Shown here: one piece after another, positions 54,226 to 64,000 of the stretch
Layout of the letters: each line of letters starts with the position of its first letter
Position numbering within the stretch: the stretch's first letter is position 1
NCBI GenBank assembly: GCA_015143295.1
Contig: CM026551.1
Span: 16,913,827 to 16,977,826, forward strand
DNA from: Tetracentron sinense
Taxonomy: Eukaryota; Streptophyta; Magnoliopsida; Trochodendrales; Trochodendraceae
DNA length: 64,000 nucleotides
Direction of reading: 5' to 3'
Position numbers and translations under genes: made by a program
Notes under the pieces: model-generated
Told to the model about the DNA's origin: nothing
Database searches by the model: none
The model's input: only the letters and a program-made list of their open reading frames with translations

Positions 54226-55309
54226 ATATATAAATATAATAAATTCTTAAAGGGGCATGTGGCATCCGTGGAGGTGTCCGCGTTCCGCTGTGTGAAACGC
54301 AGGCGCCCAAAGAATCATTATTATTATTATTAGTTTTTTTTAATTAATCATGCATGTTTAATTTAAGCTCGTTTAACCTCGAGCTCGGCTCACGCTCAAC
54401 CCGAGCTGAGCTTGAACACCGCTCCTTCATTTGCAAACAAGCCGAGCTTGAATATTCCCGAAAAAAAAAAAAAAACAAGATACTCGATAAAAGCTCACTC
54501 GGCTCAAATATCACCCGCGACACCCCACCATTGAAGCAAGAGGGGGGTGTTAATTGAATATCATCTCAACTCATAGAAAAACAATTTTGTCCTTGACTTT
54601 TCACTCTTATCATTCAAATGGGAGAGATTAATAGTGATCTATTTCCTTAGAATGAGTTGGGCGTTGTTATGTCTTGACTACCTAGTGATCTATTTCCACA
54701 AATACTAATCAAACTAATTGGGTTGCATTCTAATTAAATAACAAATAAAAAAACTTAAAGCCTAAAACTTAATTAGGTAAGTATTAACCTCTTACATTAA
54801 TACTAAGCTAATTAGGAGCACATTTCAAAATTTTCCAAGATCTTACTATGGGTTTATCACCTAGCATTGCTACCCTTTCAATATGTTTAGAAAAACAAAA
54901 TTATAAAGAAAGAATTAATAGTTTATATCCATTCTCAATGTAACAAATAAAAGTAAACTTGAGATCTTCTCCAATTGTTGCTGGTGAGGAAACCACTTGT
55001 ACCACTCTGAAGGCGCCACATAATCTTATACATGGCTCTCAATGTGTTGTATAAGCAAACCAATGTTTTGGTTGGTGTGCATGGGATATGTGACGCTCTA
55101 GGAGTGAATGATAGTGGTTCTTCGTTAGGAACACCCAGAGAAGATCTATCATAAAAGTAATGACACTTGTCACTACCAAATGAGAACTTGAAAATTTGTG
55201 TTTGGGAAGGCGTTTCTATTAAGACTGTAGTGAATGGTGTTTCTTTTTATTGGCTAATAATACAACCGAAAAACAATAGTCTCCCTCACACCATTCACTT
55301 TGAATCCTG
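54226..55309. other. Non-coding spacer in block B
   Basis: A hAT-like piece is at about 54345-54520 (GAGCTCGGCTCACGC, GCCGAGCTTGAA). 54650-55140 is weakly similar to 39750-39960 of block A (CTAATCAAACTAA, GGTTGGTGTGCATG, GTGACGCTC). No gene. Confidence 0.45.
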
Positions 55310-55555
55310 ACAAGAGGACCCCAAGGTCCTCTTCTAAGCTAACCGTCCTGTGTCTCTTTTAATACCTCTTAAACCATAATTAAGCTTAATTAAATTAAAA
55401 TTAATTTTTTAGTTTTTCTAAAAACCATGGTTAGATTTCTCAACCCTAAGGGGTGAGTGAATCCTAACCACAGTTGATGAGTGGTAAAAAGAGGTTGTGG
55501 ACCAATGAGATGTCAGGTCATAGGTTAGTTTCTAAGCTGACCCTAGGTCCGTTTT
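55310..55555. mobile_element. MITE with AGGTCCTCTTCTAAGCTAACC ends enclosing one foldback-family unit
   Basis: The left end runs from GAGGACCCCAAGGTCCTC to CTAAGCTAACC. The reverse complement of the right end runs from GGACCTAGGGTC to AGAAACTAACC. Between them lies one unit of the ~95-bp family (CATGGTTAGATTTCTCAACC, GAATCCTAACCACAG). It is the same family as 46945-47110. Confidence 0.55.
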
Positions 55556-55603
55556 CCATTTCCCATTTACTTTTCCCCGAGAATTGTGAAACTAAAACAG
55601 ATT

Positions 55604-56052
55604 GAGGAGTGCTAACCCTACTCTTAGTCAATGCCTACTCTCAACCTCTACCAACTACTTGTACATTTTACATGGAAGAGAGTGCTTTAATCATTGCAAA
55701 GCATTGTTATCAAAACCGGACCGGCAGGTCGAACCGGAAAAACTGGGAACTGGTCCTCTCGTCGGTTCCCAAAACCCTCAAAATTAGAACTCTTTAATAA
55801 CCGATCCGAACCAATCAAAACAGGCTAGAATCAGTTGGGAACCGGTCAGAACTAGAGGAAAACGGGAGAAAATGAAGAAAAAAAATATTTACAAAAAGTA
55901 CACGGTTGAAACGGTCGAATCAGTGGAACTGAGAACCGGCCACTCTGCCGGTTCGATGCCCGGTCCGGTTATGAAAACAGTGTTACAAAGTGAGTAGGTA
56001 GTTGATGGGGACTGAAAATAGAGATTTACTAAGAGTAGGGCTAGCATTCCTC
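55604..56052. mobile_element. MITE with ~55-bp inverted ends, interrupted by a hAT MITE
   Basis: Left GAGGAGTGCTAACCCTACTC and reverse-complement right GAGGAATGCTAGCCCTACTC begin an inverted repeat that continues to CAACTACCTACTCA-like sequence. Without the nested 281-bp element it would be about 160 bp. Confidence 0.65.
55702..55982. mobile_element. hAT-type MITE nested in another MITE
   Basis: It is flanked by TTGCAAAG (55694-55701) and TTACAAAG (55983-55990). Its ends CATTGTTATCAAAACCGGAC and CACTGTTTTCATAACCGGAC begin a ~35-bp inverted repeat rich in CCGG. It is the same family as 23724-24013. Confidence 0.8.
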
Positions 56053-56054
56053 AA

Positions 56055-58985
56055 AAGACATTAGCAGGGGAAGTGTGTTTTGACTTATTTATTTTATTTT
56101 TTGATTTGCTAAACTTCTGCCGGCGTAAGAGAGATATAGACATGGGATGAGGGTAAGGAAAGCATTTCATCATCTCGGCCGGCAGAATTTGACTTACAAT
56201 GTAAACTCATTAATAATTGCATACAATATAAATAAACAATTATATTGTTTTGGAGCATGTCCTGATTAATCGAAATTTTGAGTGAGATTTAATTTTCTAT
56301 TTTTACAAGTAACAAGTTATGAGAATCAGAAATTTTTATACACATTGCATTAAATTAACTAAATTACTTAATGTTAAATAACATTCACTAATTAAATAAT
56401 GTTGACAAATGCAAGATCGGCTAAAATATCTGTAACTTGAGTCTGACTGTGTAGATTTTTCCCCATTTTATTTTGTACTCTTTAATTACTTCCATGTTCC
56501 AAAGTCCCAGACACCCACGAGTTACAGCTACATCCACGCAAGAATTGGAATTTACATCATAGTGACATCCTATTCTATTTCGTGAGAAAGACCCGAGCCC
56601 GAATCTCAGCCAGTGCATATGGGCGGGATTGAACTCAGAAAGTTCAATGCCACTCACATAGCTCCCTTTTAACAGTGGTTAAGAATTTCAAATTTTTAGG
56701 ATTAATATATATATTCCTTCTAAAAACTAAGGTTAGATTTTTGAACAAAAAGGATCCGGTTAAAACAAAAACATGTTAACCTGTGGGTACAATTGAATTC
56801 AGTAAGAATTCAATCATGATTGACTATGATCCGGTCTCCTAAAAAAAAAAGCTACATTCTCATATTACTAGAGGTTTAACCTCATTAACATACTTCTCTA
56901 ACTATTGTAACGACATGGGGAGTAAGTTGTGGTTTCAACCAATCACAAAGGTAACAAGAAAAATGACAACACATGTCCCTACAGCGGTAAGAGTTCAGAA
57001 GTTTAGGTCTGGTCCAAATGACTATATGCTATTATAATTTCTATTAATTTACAGTTTTAGCATCGATTAAACATGCTATTTCTTATTCTCCATTATTAGG
57101 TGGCAATTTTTGACCCACCCAGACCTATCAATCCGTCCAAACTCACCCGAATTTGCACGAGCTTAGTACATGTTTTGGATTTGTGGGTTCGATCGGGTTG
57201 TGTTTTATCAACCCATTTATGATCGGGTCGGATTTGGTTTTAGCTCTCTGAATGCAAAAAGTCATAGTACTTAGCTAATTATTAAACTTATAATTATTAT
57301 TGTACCTATATCTACTATATACAAAATTTAAATGCTATAATTCAAATTCAAATTACTATATAAAATTAATTTGTATTTGTTTATTTCAAATGGGGTCCTC
57401 ATGTTGGTTGGACTCGTTTTTGTCATTTTCAACCCATTTATAAAAATGCATTCGGTTGGTGTTGATGTTATTTCTACCTAGCATCTGCTTTATTAGCAAA
57501 GAAAACAACAGAATTTTCTTAGTGAAGAGAATGGCTTAATAATTGGAAATAAGAGTTTATCCCACAAAGTGTCAAGATTAGGCCCACCCTAAGATAGTGG
57601 AACTAGTCTTCATGTGATACATGGGGTGCACTCTTCATTTTCCATCTTTATTTTATGTTTTTAGTATTTGCTTCTTAATGAGAGAAAGGGTCACTTCAAT
57701 AGGAGTAGGTACAAGTTCAAAAGTCTGCTATCAAAACTCTGGGTGCAAAAAACCTAATTGTATGTTGATACATTAAGAGAATGTCAAATTTGTAACAATT
57801 CTTAAACATATTATATTTATTTTTATTATTTAAAAGTATTTTTATTAATACTTTTCCTGATGTTTCATTGGTCTTCTATAGCTTGCCAAGTTTCACTCAA
57901 CTAAACTATTGTCATACCATCATGCTCTCTTCTTTGGTTAGGTGCCCTCTTAAGTTTTAAGTAATGATCATTCGCTTTGGATAGCACAATTGATGTCGTG
58001 CCTTGAACAACGACTTACATTTACAAACCATATGCTATGTTTTGGGTGATGAAAAAAATAATTGATTAGTTATTAGAGTGAAATTTTAAGGCAAAACTCT
58101 GCTTCATGGAGAAAAAGCAGACGCCCTTGTTTAAGTGTAAAGTAATGACACTGATATAATTATGTGGAGAGACAATGATATTTATGCAAAACACTTTCAA
58201 GATTTACCGTTTACAAAGGATTTCCACCATGAAGCAAATCTCCTCTTTGTATTTAAACTCTTCTATTAATACTTACTCAATATAATGATCCAGAGTATTC
58301 CATACAAACTTAGATCAAAGTCCTCGTCATATAGCATCATCCGTCTTCCAATATATCTTTACTAATATAATGAAGATTGATACGTTCAAAATATTGATTG
58401 AAGTTTATTCATTTCAAAACTACTATTTCTTTGGTTTAAATGTTATTGAATTTTTGTTAATTTTAAAATTACCCTTACATTTATTTGTTGAATTTTAATT
58501 AATTACAAAACTACCCTTAAACATATGAATTTTAGTTAAAAATCTAAAACTGAAGATGAGGCATAGCACGGAAAATTAGAAATGACATATTAAGGGACAC
58601 TCCATTTGTTATTTGATAGTTATGTATATAATTTTAAACAAAGGGTGCATTTGCAAAAGAATTAAAAGTTGGTAAATGTAATAAAAAACGTACAAATAAA
58701 TTAGAAGATGGGAAGTTTCAAAAGTTCTACTTAAAACAAGGAAATGTTTAAAAGTACCATCATGCTCCAAACGGTTTACCCTAAGGGTTTGAGAGTGTGT
58801 GTTGTGGTGTAGGGTGTGTGTGAGTGGGTGTGTGGTGTTTCCTTATCGCCTTGTGGTGTAGTTGCCTTAACCAAAAAAAGTACATACTTATAATGATTGC
58901 ACAGTCAGTTTATTGATAACCAATTTCATTCCTTACACCTACCCCCTCTAGCTCATGATTCATGAGAGTGGTCCTCCCTCCTGGG
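56055..58985. repeat. Non-coding segmental unit U3
   Basis: Third copy of the unit, following block B. Shared landmarks are CATCTCGGCCGGCAGAATTTGAC, ATTATTAGGTGGCAATTT, TTGGTGTTGATG, GTTTATCCCACAA, AGATTAGGCCCACCCTAAGAT and TCATGAGAGTGGTCCT. Internal differences include a palindromic piece at about 58080-58260 and a minisatellite-like piece at 58360-58520. No coding sequence. Confidence 0.7.
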
Positions 58986-59088
58986 ATAGGTTGAAGGGGG
59001 GGGTGGGGGAGCTTCCCTTGGTACTCTGGCAAGCACAATAAAATAAAATAAAATCATATTTCTTATGATTTAGGATTAGAGAAATGCT

Positions 59089-59377
59089 GGCCTCAGTTTG
59101 CCTATGGCGAAGCCAGAAACACTTTGTCTCGGGCAACCATAAAATAGGGGACAAGTGGTGGAGAAGTCAAAATCATGGGTCCCATGATTTTGACTTCTCC
59201 ACACACTATATGACACATGGCAATAAAGTGTTGAGATAAAGGGGGAGAGATATCAAGTGGGAAGAAGTTAAAATCATAGGGAGAAAATGAAACAACTTCC
59301 CTTTTTATCGCCACATGTCCCATATTCTATGGTTGCTCGAGATGGGTTTCTAACTTCGCTAAGGACAATTCGAGGCC
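59089..59377. mobile_element. Mutator-like MITE, copy 2, exact 9-bp target duplication
   Basis: AGAAATGCT flanks it at 59080-59088 and 59378-59386. Ends GGCCTCAGTTTGCCTATGG and GGCCTCGAATTGTCCTTAG. A central palindrome GTCAAAATCATGGG/CCCATGATTTTGAC is present. There is no coding sequence. Confidence 0.8.
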
Positions 59378-59464
59378 AGAAATGCTAGCCACATACATTA
59401 ACTTTAAACTGTCACACAGGTGGACTATGTTTAAACCATAACTTCTGCTTTTTAAAATAGATGT

Positions 59465-59615
59465 TTTTTTTTTTCACAGTGTAGGGTTAGGGGTTAGTAT
59501 CTACTCAACTCAAAGTATGGGTGGGTAAATGACAACGCCTACCTTGCGAGACTTGGTCCCGGATTCACCCTCATAAGGAGATGATACACTACCACTGGAT
59601 TATTCCCACGGTGTT
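59465..59615 (-). mobile_element. tRNA-derived SINE
   Basis: Minus-strand head CCGTGGGAATAATCCAGTGG with TAGTGTATCATCTCC, and a T run on + at the left end. It is the same head as 44211-44386 (CAGTGGTAGTGTATC). Target duplication is approximate only. Confidence 0.65.
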
Positions 59616-59707
59616 TAACTTGTTTTAAGGATAGCAATGACAAGTGTTTCATTGTCAGTGGCACACCAAGCAGGTGTATCAGGATTCACAATTTTTTTTT
59701 TAGAAAA

Positions 59708-59875
59708 TAGAAAACGGACCACTGGACCTCTTCCAACGGATTACCCAATTGCATATTGACATGTGGTAATGAAATTGTTATTTTATTTTAACTTTATTTT
59801 CTTTTCTAATGTGTTGAAATTTGATTAGTCAATTCAGCTTGTAAGATAACCTTCTCTAGTCAGAACCTTTTTCTT
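59708..59875. mobile_element. MITE of the AGGTCCTCTTC type, degenerate
   Basis: GAAAACGGACCACTGGACCTC at the left, and GTAAGATAACCTTCTCTAG at the right, resemble the ends of 46945-47110. The interior also matches (TTATTTTATTTTAACTTTATTT). Confidence 0.5.
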
Positions 59876-59914
59876 TTTTTCCTAAATCACTTGCTAAAAT
59901 AAATTTGAAGAATG

Positions 59915-60660
59915 CTAATTTCTGACCTGTCGTGCTTATATTAAACTGTTCAGAAACTTTGTAAACCAAAAAACAAGTGCTAACATTAAAATTAAACTTT
60001 GCACCAAAAAGAAAAACATTACATTAAACTGTGTCCAGACCTTACGTGTCATATTGGGTACCGGCTATATAAGAAGGCCTTCGATTGTCTTTGGCGAAGC
60101 CAGAAAGGGCTCTCGGGCAGCCATAGAATAAAGGACATGTGGCGTCAAAAAAGGGAGAAGTCATTCCATTTTCTCCCCATGATTTTGACTTCTCCCCCTT
60201 TGATATCTCTTCCCCTTTATCTCAACACCTTATCGTCATTTGTCATATAGTGTGTCGAGAAATCAAAATCATGAGGCCCATGATTTTGACTTCTCCACCA
60301 CTTGTCCCCTATTCTATAGTTGCCCAAGACAAGCCCTTTCTGGCTTCGCCAAAGACAATCCGAGGCCATATAAGAAAGGGAAGAAACATCGAAAAGTGTT
60401 TGTAAATTGATTATTTAGATTAAGGAATCGATTGGATATTGCGATTGATGTCCCCATCCTAACAAAAATCACTTAATAGTTTAAACTATACTTTTAAGAG
60501 AGAAGCAGTCTCACGCGTTCGAGGTTATATTGTTTGTCGGTATAATTAATAGAAGTGACATCCAACTACCCCATAATACAACCGGAATCTAAAAGGTACA
60601 AGAATCTATTTAGTCGGGTTTGGTGATTTTGATTATAAAATAATTTAACTATATTTTGGT
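59915..60660. repeat. Local segmental duplication, copy D1
   Basis: It is similar to 61720-62095: TATATTAAACTGTT, CGTGTCA-AT-GGGTAC, TTATTTAGATTAAGGAA, CGATTG, ATTGCGATTGATG, AGTCTCACGCGT, AGAAGTGACATC. D1 contains the MITE at 60076-60367, which D2 lacks. Confidence 0.75.
60076..60367. mobile_element. Mutator-like MITE, copy 3, exact 9-bp target duplication
   Basis: ATATAAGAA flanks it at 60067-60075 and 60368-60376. Ends GGCCTTCGATTGTCTTTGG and GGCCTCGGATTGTCTTTGG continue as an inverted repeat through GCGAAGCCAGAAAGGGC for about 60 bp. D2 shows the empty site GCTGCATAAGAAAG. It is 292 bp with no coding sequence. Confidence 0.88.
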
Positions 60661-61719
60661 TAAAAAAATATAAAATAGTTATAGCTAAATCTGAGCACAA
60701 CAACTAAGTGTTAAGGTGCTCAAATTTAGCCAATATTGGATTCCAAACCAAAAGTGAAATTTTGATAAAAGATTAGAAATTTTAATTGTTTAAAAATAGT
60801 TTATTAGACGGATATTCTCTCGAAATATTTTGAAATCTACGTCAAAAATAAACCAAGTTTTTCTTAGTTTTTTTTTTTTGTAATTTTTTAATATATTTAC
60901 AAATTTTATATAAAATTAATATATGCAAATCATTTATCTAATTATTAAACTAATTAGATAATTTAATAGTTAAATAGGTTAGTAGAAGTGTTTAAGGATC
61001 TTATGTATCCTAATTTATTAGGTATCTTATTATAATAATTGATAAATATCTAATTAAATTTTTAATCTAGTAACAAAATATTATTGTTTTATTTTAAATG
61101 AAATATTAAACTGTGAAAAAAAATCACAATAATTCGATTAATTTATCAAAAAATTTAATTTATTTCAACATATATCGAATTCTTTAGAAGGCCAAAAAAA
61201 TCCCAAAAATTCATATCCATGGTCAATCCATTGCCACCCCCCAACTAGTGAGTGAACCTTGTGCTTACCACAATACCAAGGGAAGCTCTCAATTAGGTAC
61301 AAACTAAACCCAACACATTTACATAAGCTTTGAAGTCCCAACTTAGTCCGATTGCCACCCCTACTCACTAGTTACTAAGCCTTCCTAACCCTCTTACTAC
61401 AATTGGTTAGTTTATGTTTTAATACTGATTTCATAAACTACCCACCAAGGGAGGTGTGTGGATTCAATTGCTAAATAGAACGTGAAGAACAGATCTAACT
61501 CACTAACCTTGTAAGATTTTTGTCTATGGATAGTGTGTGCTAGTCACCACTCCATTGATCCGGTATTCATTCTTGAGAGGGTATGAATGTTGTCATATCC
61601 ATCCGCCCCTATCTTAGAACATATACTAATTTACAAACTAGGGTTGAGGCCTAAGCGTAAGCTGATCACCAAAAACAATAACAAAAACAAAAATTGCTAA
61701 ATTAAACGTGCTGAATGCC
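60661..61719. other. AT-rich spacer between D1 and D2
   Basis: It is mostly A/T, with ATTTAATTAAT-type sequence to about 61160. A less AT-rich stretch up to 61650 has no recognisable feature. Confidence 0.45.
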
Positions 61720-62095
61720 ATGGTTTCTGACTAGTCGTGCCTATATTAAACTGTTTCACGGCCTTTTCGTGTCAAATCGGGTACTAGCTGCATAAGAAAG
61801 AGAAGAGTCATCGGAAAGTGTTAGATAAATGATTATTTAGATTAAGGAAACGATTGGGTATTGCGATTGATGATCCCATCCTCACATCAATCGATTATTA
61901 GTTTAAGCAATTTTTATAAAGAAGAAGTAGTCTCACGCGTGGAGGTTATTTTGTCGGTGGGTATAAGAGAAGTGACATCTCAACTACCCAACCTTAAATA
62001 ATAGGAATCTAAAAAGTACAATCAATAGGTGCTCCTCCCATTCTTCTTTTCCATCTAGCCGGTTTGTTGATTTTGATTTTAACATATTAATTATT
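61720..62095. repeat. Local segmental duplication, copy D2
   Basis: It is the MITE-free sister of D1 and ends near GGTTTGTTGATTTTGATTTTA, just before foldback element FB-B. Confidence 0.75.
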
Positions 62096-62098
62096 TGA

Positions 62099-63335
62099 GG
62101 TTTTTGCGTATCGGCTGCTACGTTTTTCTTACTTTGTAAATACATTATTATATAAAACAGTTTTATAAATTAACTCATTGTTTTCTAACCGTTAGACTAA
62201 GAATCTCAACCCATGGTTCTTCTATATTTATTAATTAAATGACTATTATGTCCTTAAGAGACTTCATAACCTTACAAAGTCTCTTTAACTCGTCTTGAAC
62301 TATGGTTAATAAATTTTAATTCCTATAATTAATTTTTTAATATTTTCTTAAAACACAAGGTTAACTCTAAGGGTTATTGAATCTTAACCATAGTTAAAAG
62401 AAGTTAAAATGGAACACGTTATTTTTTTTCTAAAAACCAAGGTTAGATGCTTTAGCCGCAAAGGTTAGTGAATCTTACCCACAATTAAGGGAGTTAAAAG
62501 GGAGGCATGCTAATTTTTTTTTCCTTCTAAAAACCAAGGTTAGATACTTTAACCCTAAATGTTAGTGAACCTTAACCAAAAATAAAGGGAGTTGAAAGGA
62601 ACACGTTAATTTTTTTTAAAAAAAATCTAAAAACCAAGGTTAGATTCTTTAACCTTAAGGATTAATGAATCTTAATCATAGTTAAAGGGAGTTAAAAAAG
62701 ACATGTTATAGTGTTTCAATTTTTTTTCTAAAAACTAAGATTAGATGCTTTAACCCTAAGGGTTAGTGAGTCTTAATCACAGTTAAAGGGAGTTAAAAGA
62801 GGACACGATAATTTTTTTTTTTTACAAACCAAGGTTAGATGCTTTAACCCTAAAGATTAGTGTATCTTAACCACAGTTAAAGAGACTTAAGAACATTTTA
62901 TTTTTAAAACCAAGGTTAGAGTCTTTATCCCTAAGGGTGTGAATTTTAACCATGTTTAAAGGGAGTTAAAATGGAACAAATTAACCATAAGGTTTTAAAC
63001 TTGTTAACCATAGTTCAAAGCTGTTAAAGAGGTTTTGCAAGGTTAAGAAATATCTTAAAGTCATAATAGTCATTTTTATAAATATGTAAACTAACCTTGA
63101 GTTTTAGGAAAATATTAAAAAAACTCAATCATATGGATTAAAAATTATTAACCATAATCCAAGAGGAATTAAAGGGACTTTGTAAGGTTATGAAATCTTT
63201 TAAGGGCATAATAGTCATTTGATTAACAAATACAGACAGAAGTCTAACGGAACCATGAGTTGAAGTTATTTGTCTAACTATTAGAAAAAAATGAGTTAAT
63301 TTACAAAACTGTTATACATAACAGTGTATTTGCTT
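62099..63335. mobile_element. Foldback-family element FB-B with a one-direction ~97-bp array
   Basis: The left end GGTTTTTGCGTATCGGCTGC leads to AAATTAACTCATTG. The right end has ATGAGTTAATTTACAAAACTG to GTGTATTTGC, inverted relative to it and to the FB-A ends. The core has about six direct units (AACCAAGGTTAGATGCTTTA, CTTAACCACAGTTAAAGGGAG) spaced about 95-100 bp, all in one orientation. There is no coding sequence, and no target duplication was seen. Confidence 0.65.
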
Positions 63336-63869
63336 AAGATTTACTCATCCTTAGGATTAAGCAATCTAACCTTGGATTTTAAAAAAAATTAATACAAAAT
63401 ATTAACCTTAATAATTAAGTTTAACTATAATTAGTGAAGTATTAAAAGAAAATTATTAACTTTAATTTAATTAAGCTTAACTATAATTAATGATGTATTA
63501 AAAGGGATACGAATGAGGGCCGAGACTGAAAGTTAAAATCCTTTTAGTAGGAAAATGAAGCTCAGGGAGTAAGTAGTACACAGGATAGTTTTGTCATTTT
63601 AAGTGATAGAAAGAAAAAGAAGCTCGCTTTTAAGTAGGACCACAGGTATGTGGTTATATATGGGGTAGTTTTGTCATTCCAAGTGATATTATTAACGGGC
63701 GTTTGGTGAATATGATGTCAGGTCCTTCTTTGTCCATTTTTTTGAAACATAGGTTTCGTAAAGGCAATTTTTTTTTATTAAGGCACTTATATGTCATTTT
63801 GGAATAAAGTAAGTTCTGATATGTAATTAACCCTTGCATATTTCGTTGAAATTAAAAGCCAGGCTAACG
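63336..63869. other. Non-coding sequence with foldback-family fragments
   Basis: One unit fragment lies just after FB-B (CTCATCCTTAGGATTAAGCA). Direct TTTAACTATAATTA repeats follow at about 63420 and 63478, then unremarkable sequence with GGATAGTTTTGTCATT twice (63580, 63663). Confidence 0.45.
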
Positions 63870-64000
63870 GTGTCATTGATCCTAGTCAAACCAAGCTATG
63901 GACGGTTTGAGCTCAAGTCGAGCTTTGGAAGGCTAGCTTCAGCTTTGTTCGTCCACAAGTTATCGAGCTCAGTTATTGAGCTCGGATTCGGCTTAATTTA
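63870..64000. mobile_element. hAT-like GAGCTCGG-rich remnant, cut by the window end
   Basis: It contains TTGAGCTC, TCGAGCTTTGG and TTGAGCTCGGATTCGGCT, as in 53366-53520 and 54345-54520. The right end is outside the window. Confidence 0.4.

Overview
This is nuclear DNA of a flowering plant. It is AT-rich and gene-poor, with GT-AG spliced genes, introns of 7 to 16 kb, and very many LTR retrotransposons, MITEs and tRNA-derived SINEs. No species marker is visible, so I do not go below angiosperm. I support three protein-coding genes. Everything else is transposon-derived or shows no recognisable content.

Positions 1-29,506 (+) hold the 3' part of a gene for a multi-pass membrane protein of the MEB (membrane protein of ER body) / CCC1-VIT type. 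Six exons were placed by splice sites and phase: three tandem copies of one 105-106 codon exon (426-743, 3241-3555, 4360-4677), then 5149-5307, 21552-21613 and 29027-29506. The 5' end lies before the window. The 16.2-kb intron between the fourth and fifth exons is a nest of three Copia elements. Copia-1 is the outer one; its RNase H region is interrupted by Copia-2 and other insertions, and Copia-3 sits in its 3' end. Large LTRs, hAT-like and other MITEs and a LINE fragment are also present. The 7.4-kb intron after the fifth exon holds an LTR-like segment, a minisatellite and an antisense Copia-4.

Positions 29,507-36,232 are intergenic. From 36.2 to about 59 kb lies a large duplicated block. 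Its two copies each start with an intact minus-strand receptor-like kinase gene (A, 36410-37796; B, 51022-52412). Each continues with common non-coding sequence and then a 3-4 kb non-coding unit, which is present twice after gene A (U1, U2) and once after gene B (U3). Because these duplicates can be aligned by eye, many insertions can be confirmed against an empty site in the sister copy.

The least familiar structure is a foldback-like repeat family. It has long inverted terminal domains and a core of roughly 85-100 bp units rich in GGTTAGATG, AACCCTAAG and CTTAACCAC motifs. In one element (38026-39467) the units are arranged head to head. In another (about 62099-63335) they all point one way. 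Loose arrays and single units occur elsewhere.

The genes do not form a pathway. The MEB-like protein is expected in an internal membrane, and the two kinases at the cell surface. All coordinates were read by eye; boundaries given as approximate may be off by tens of bases.
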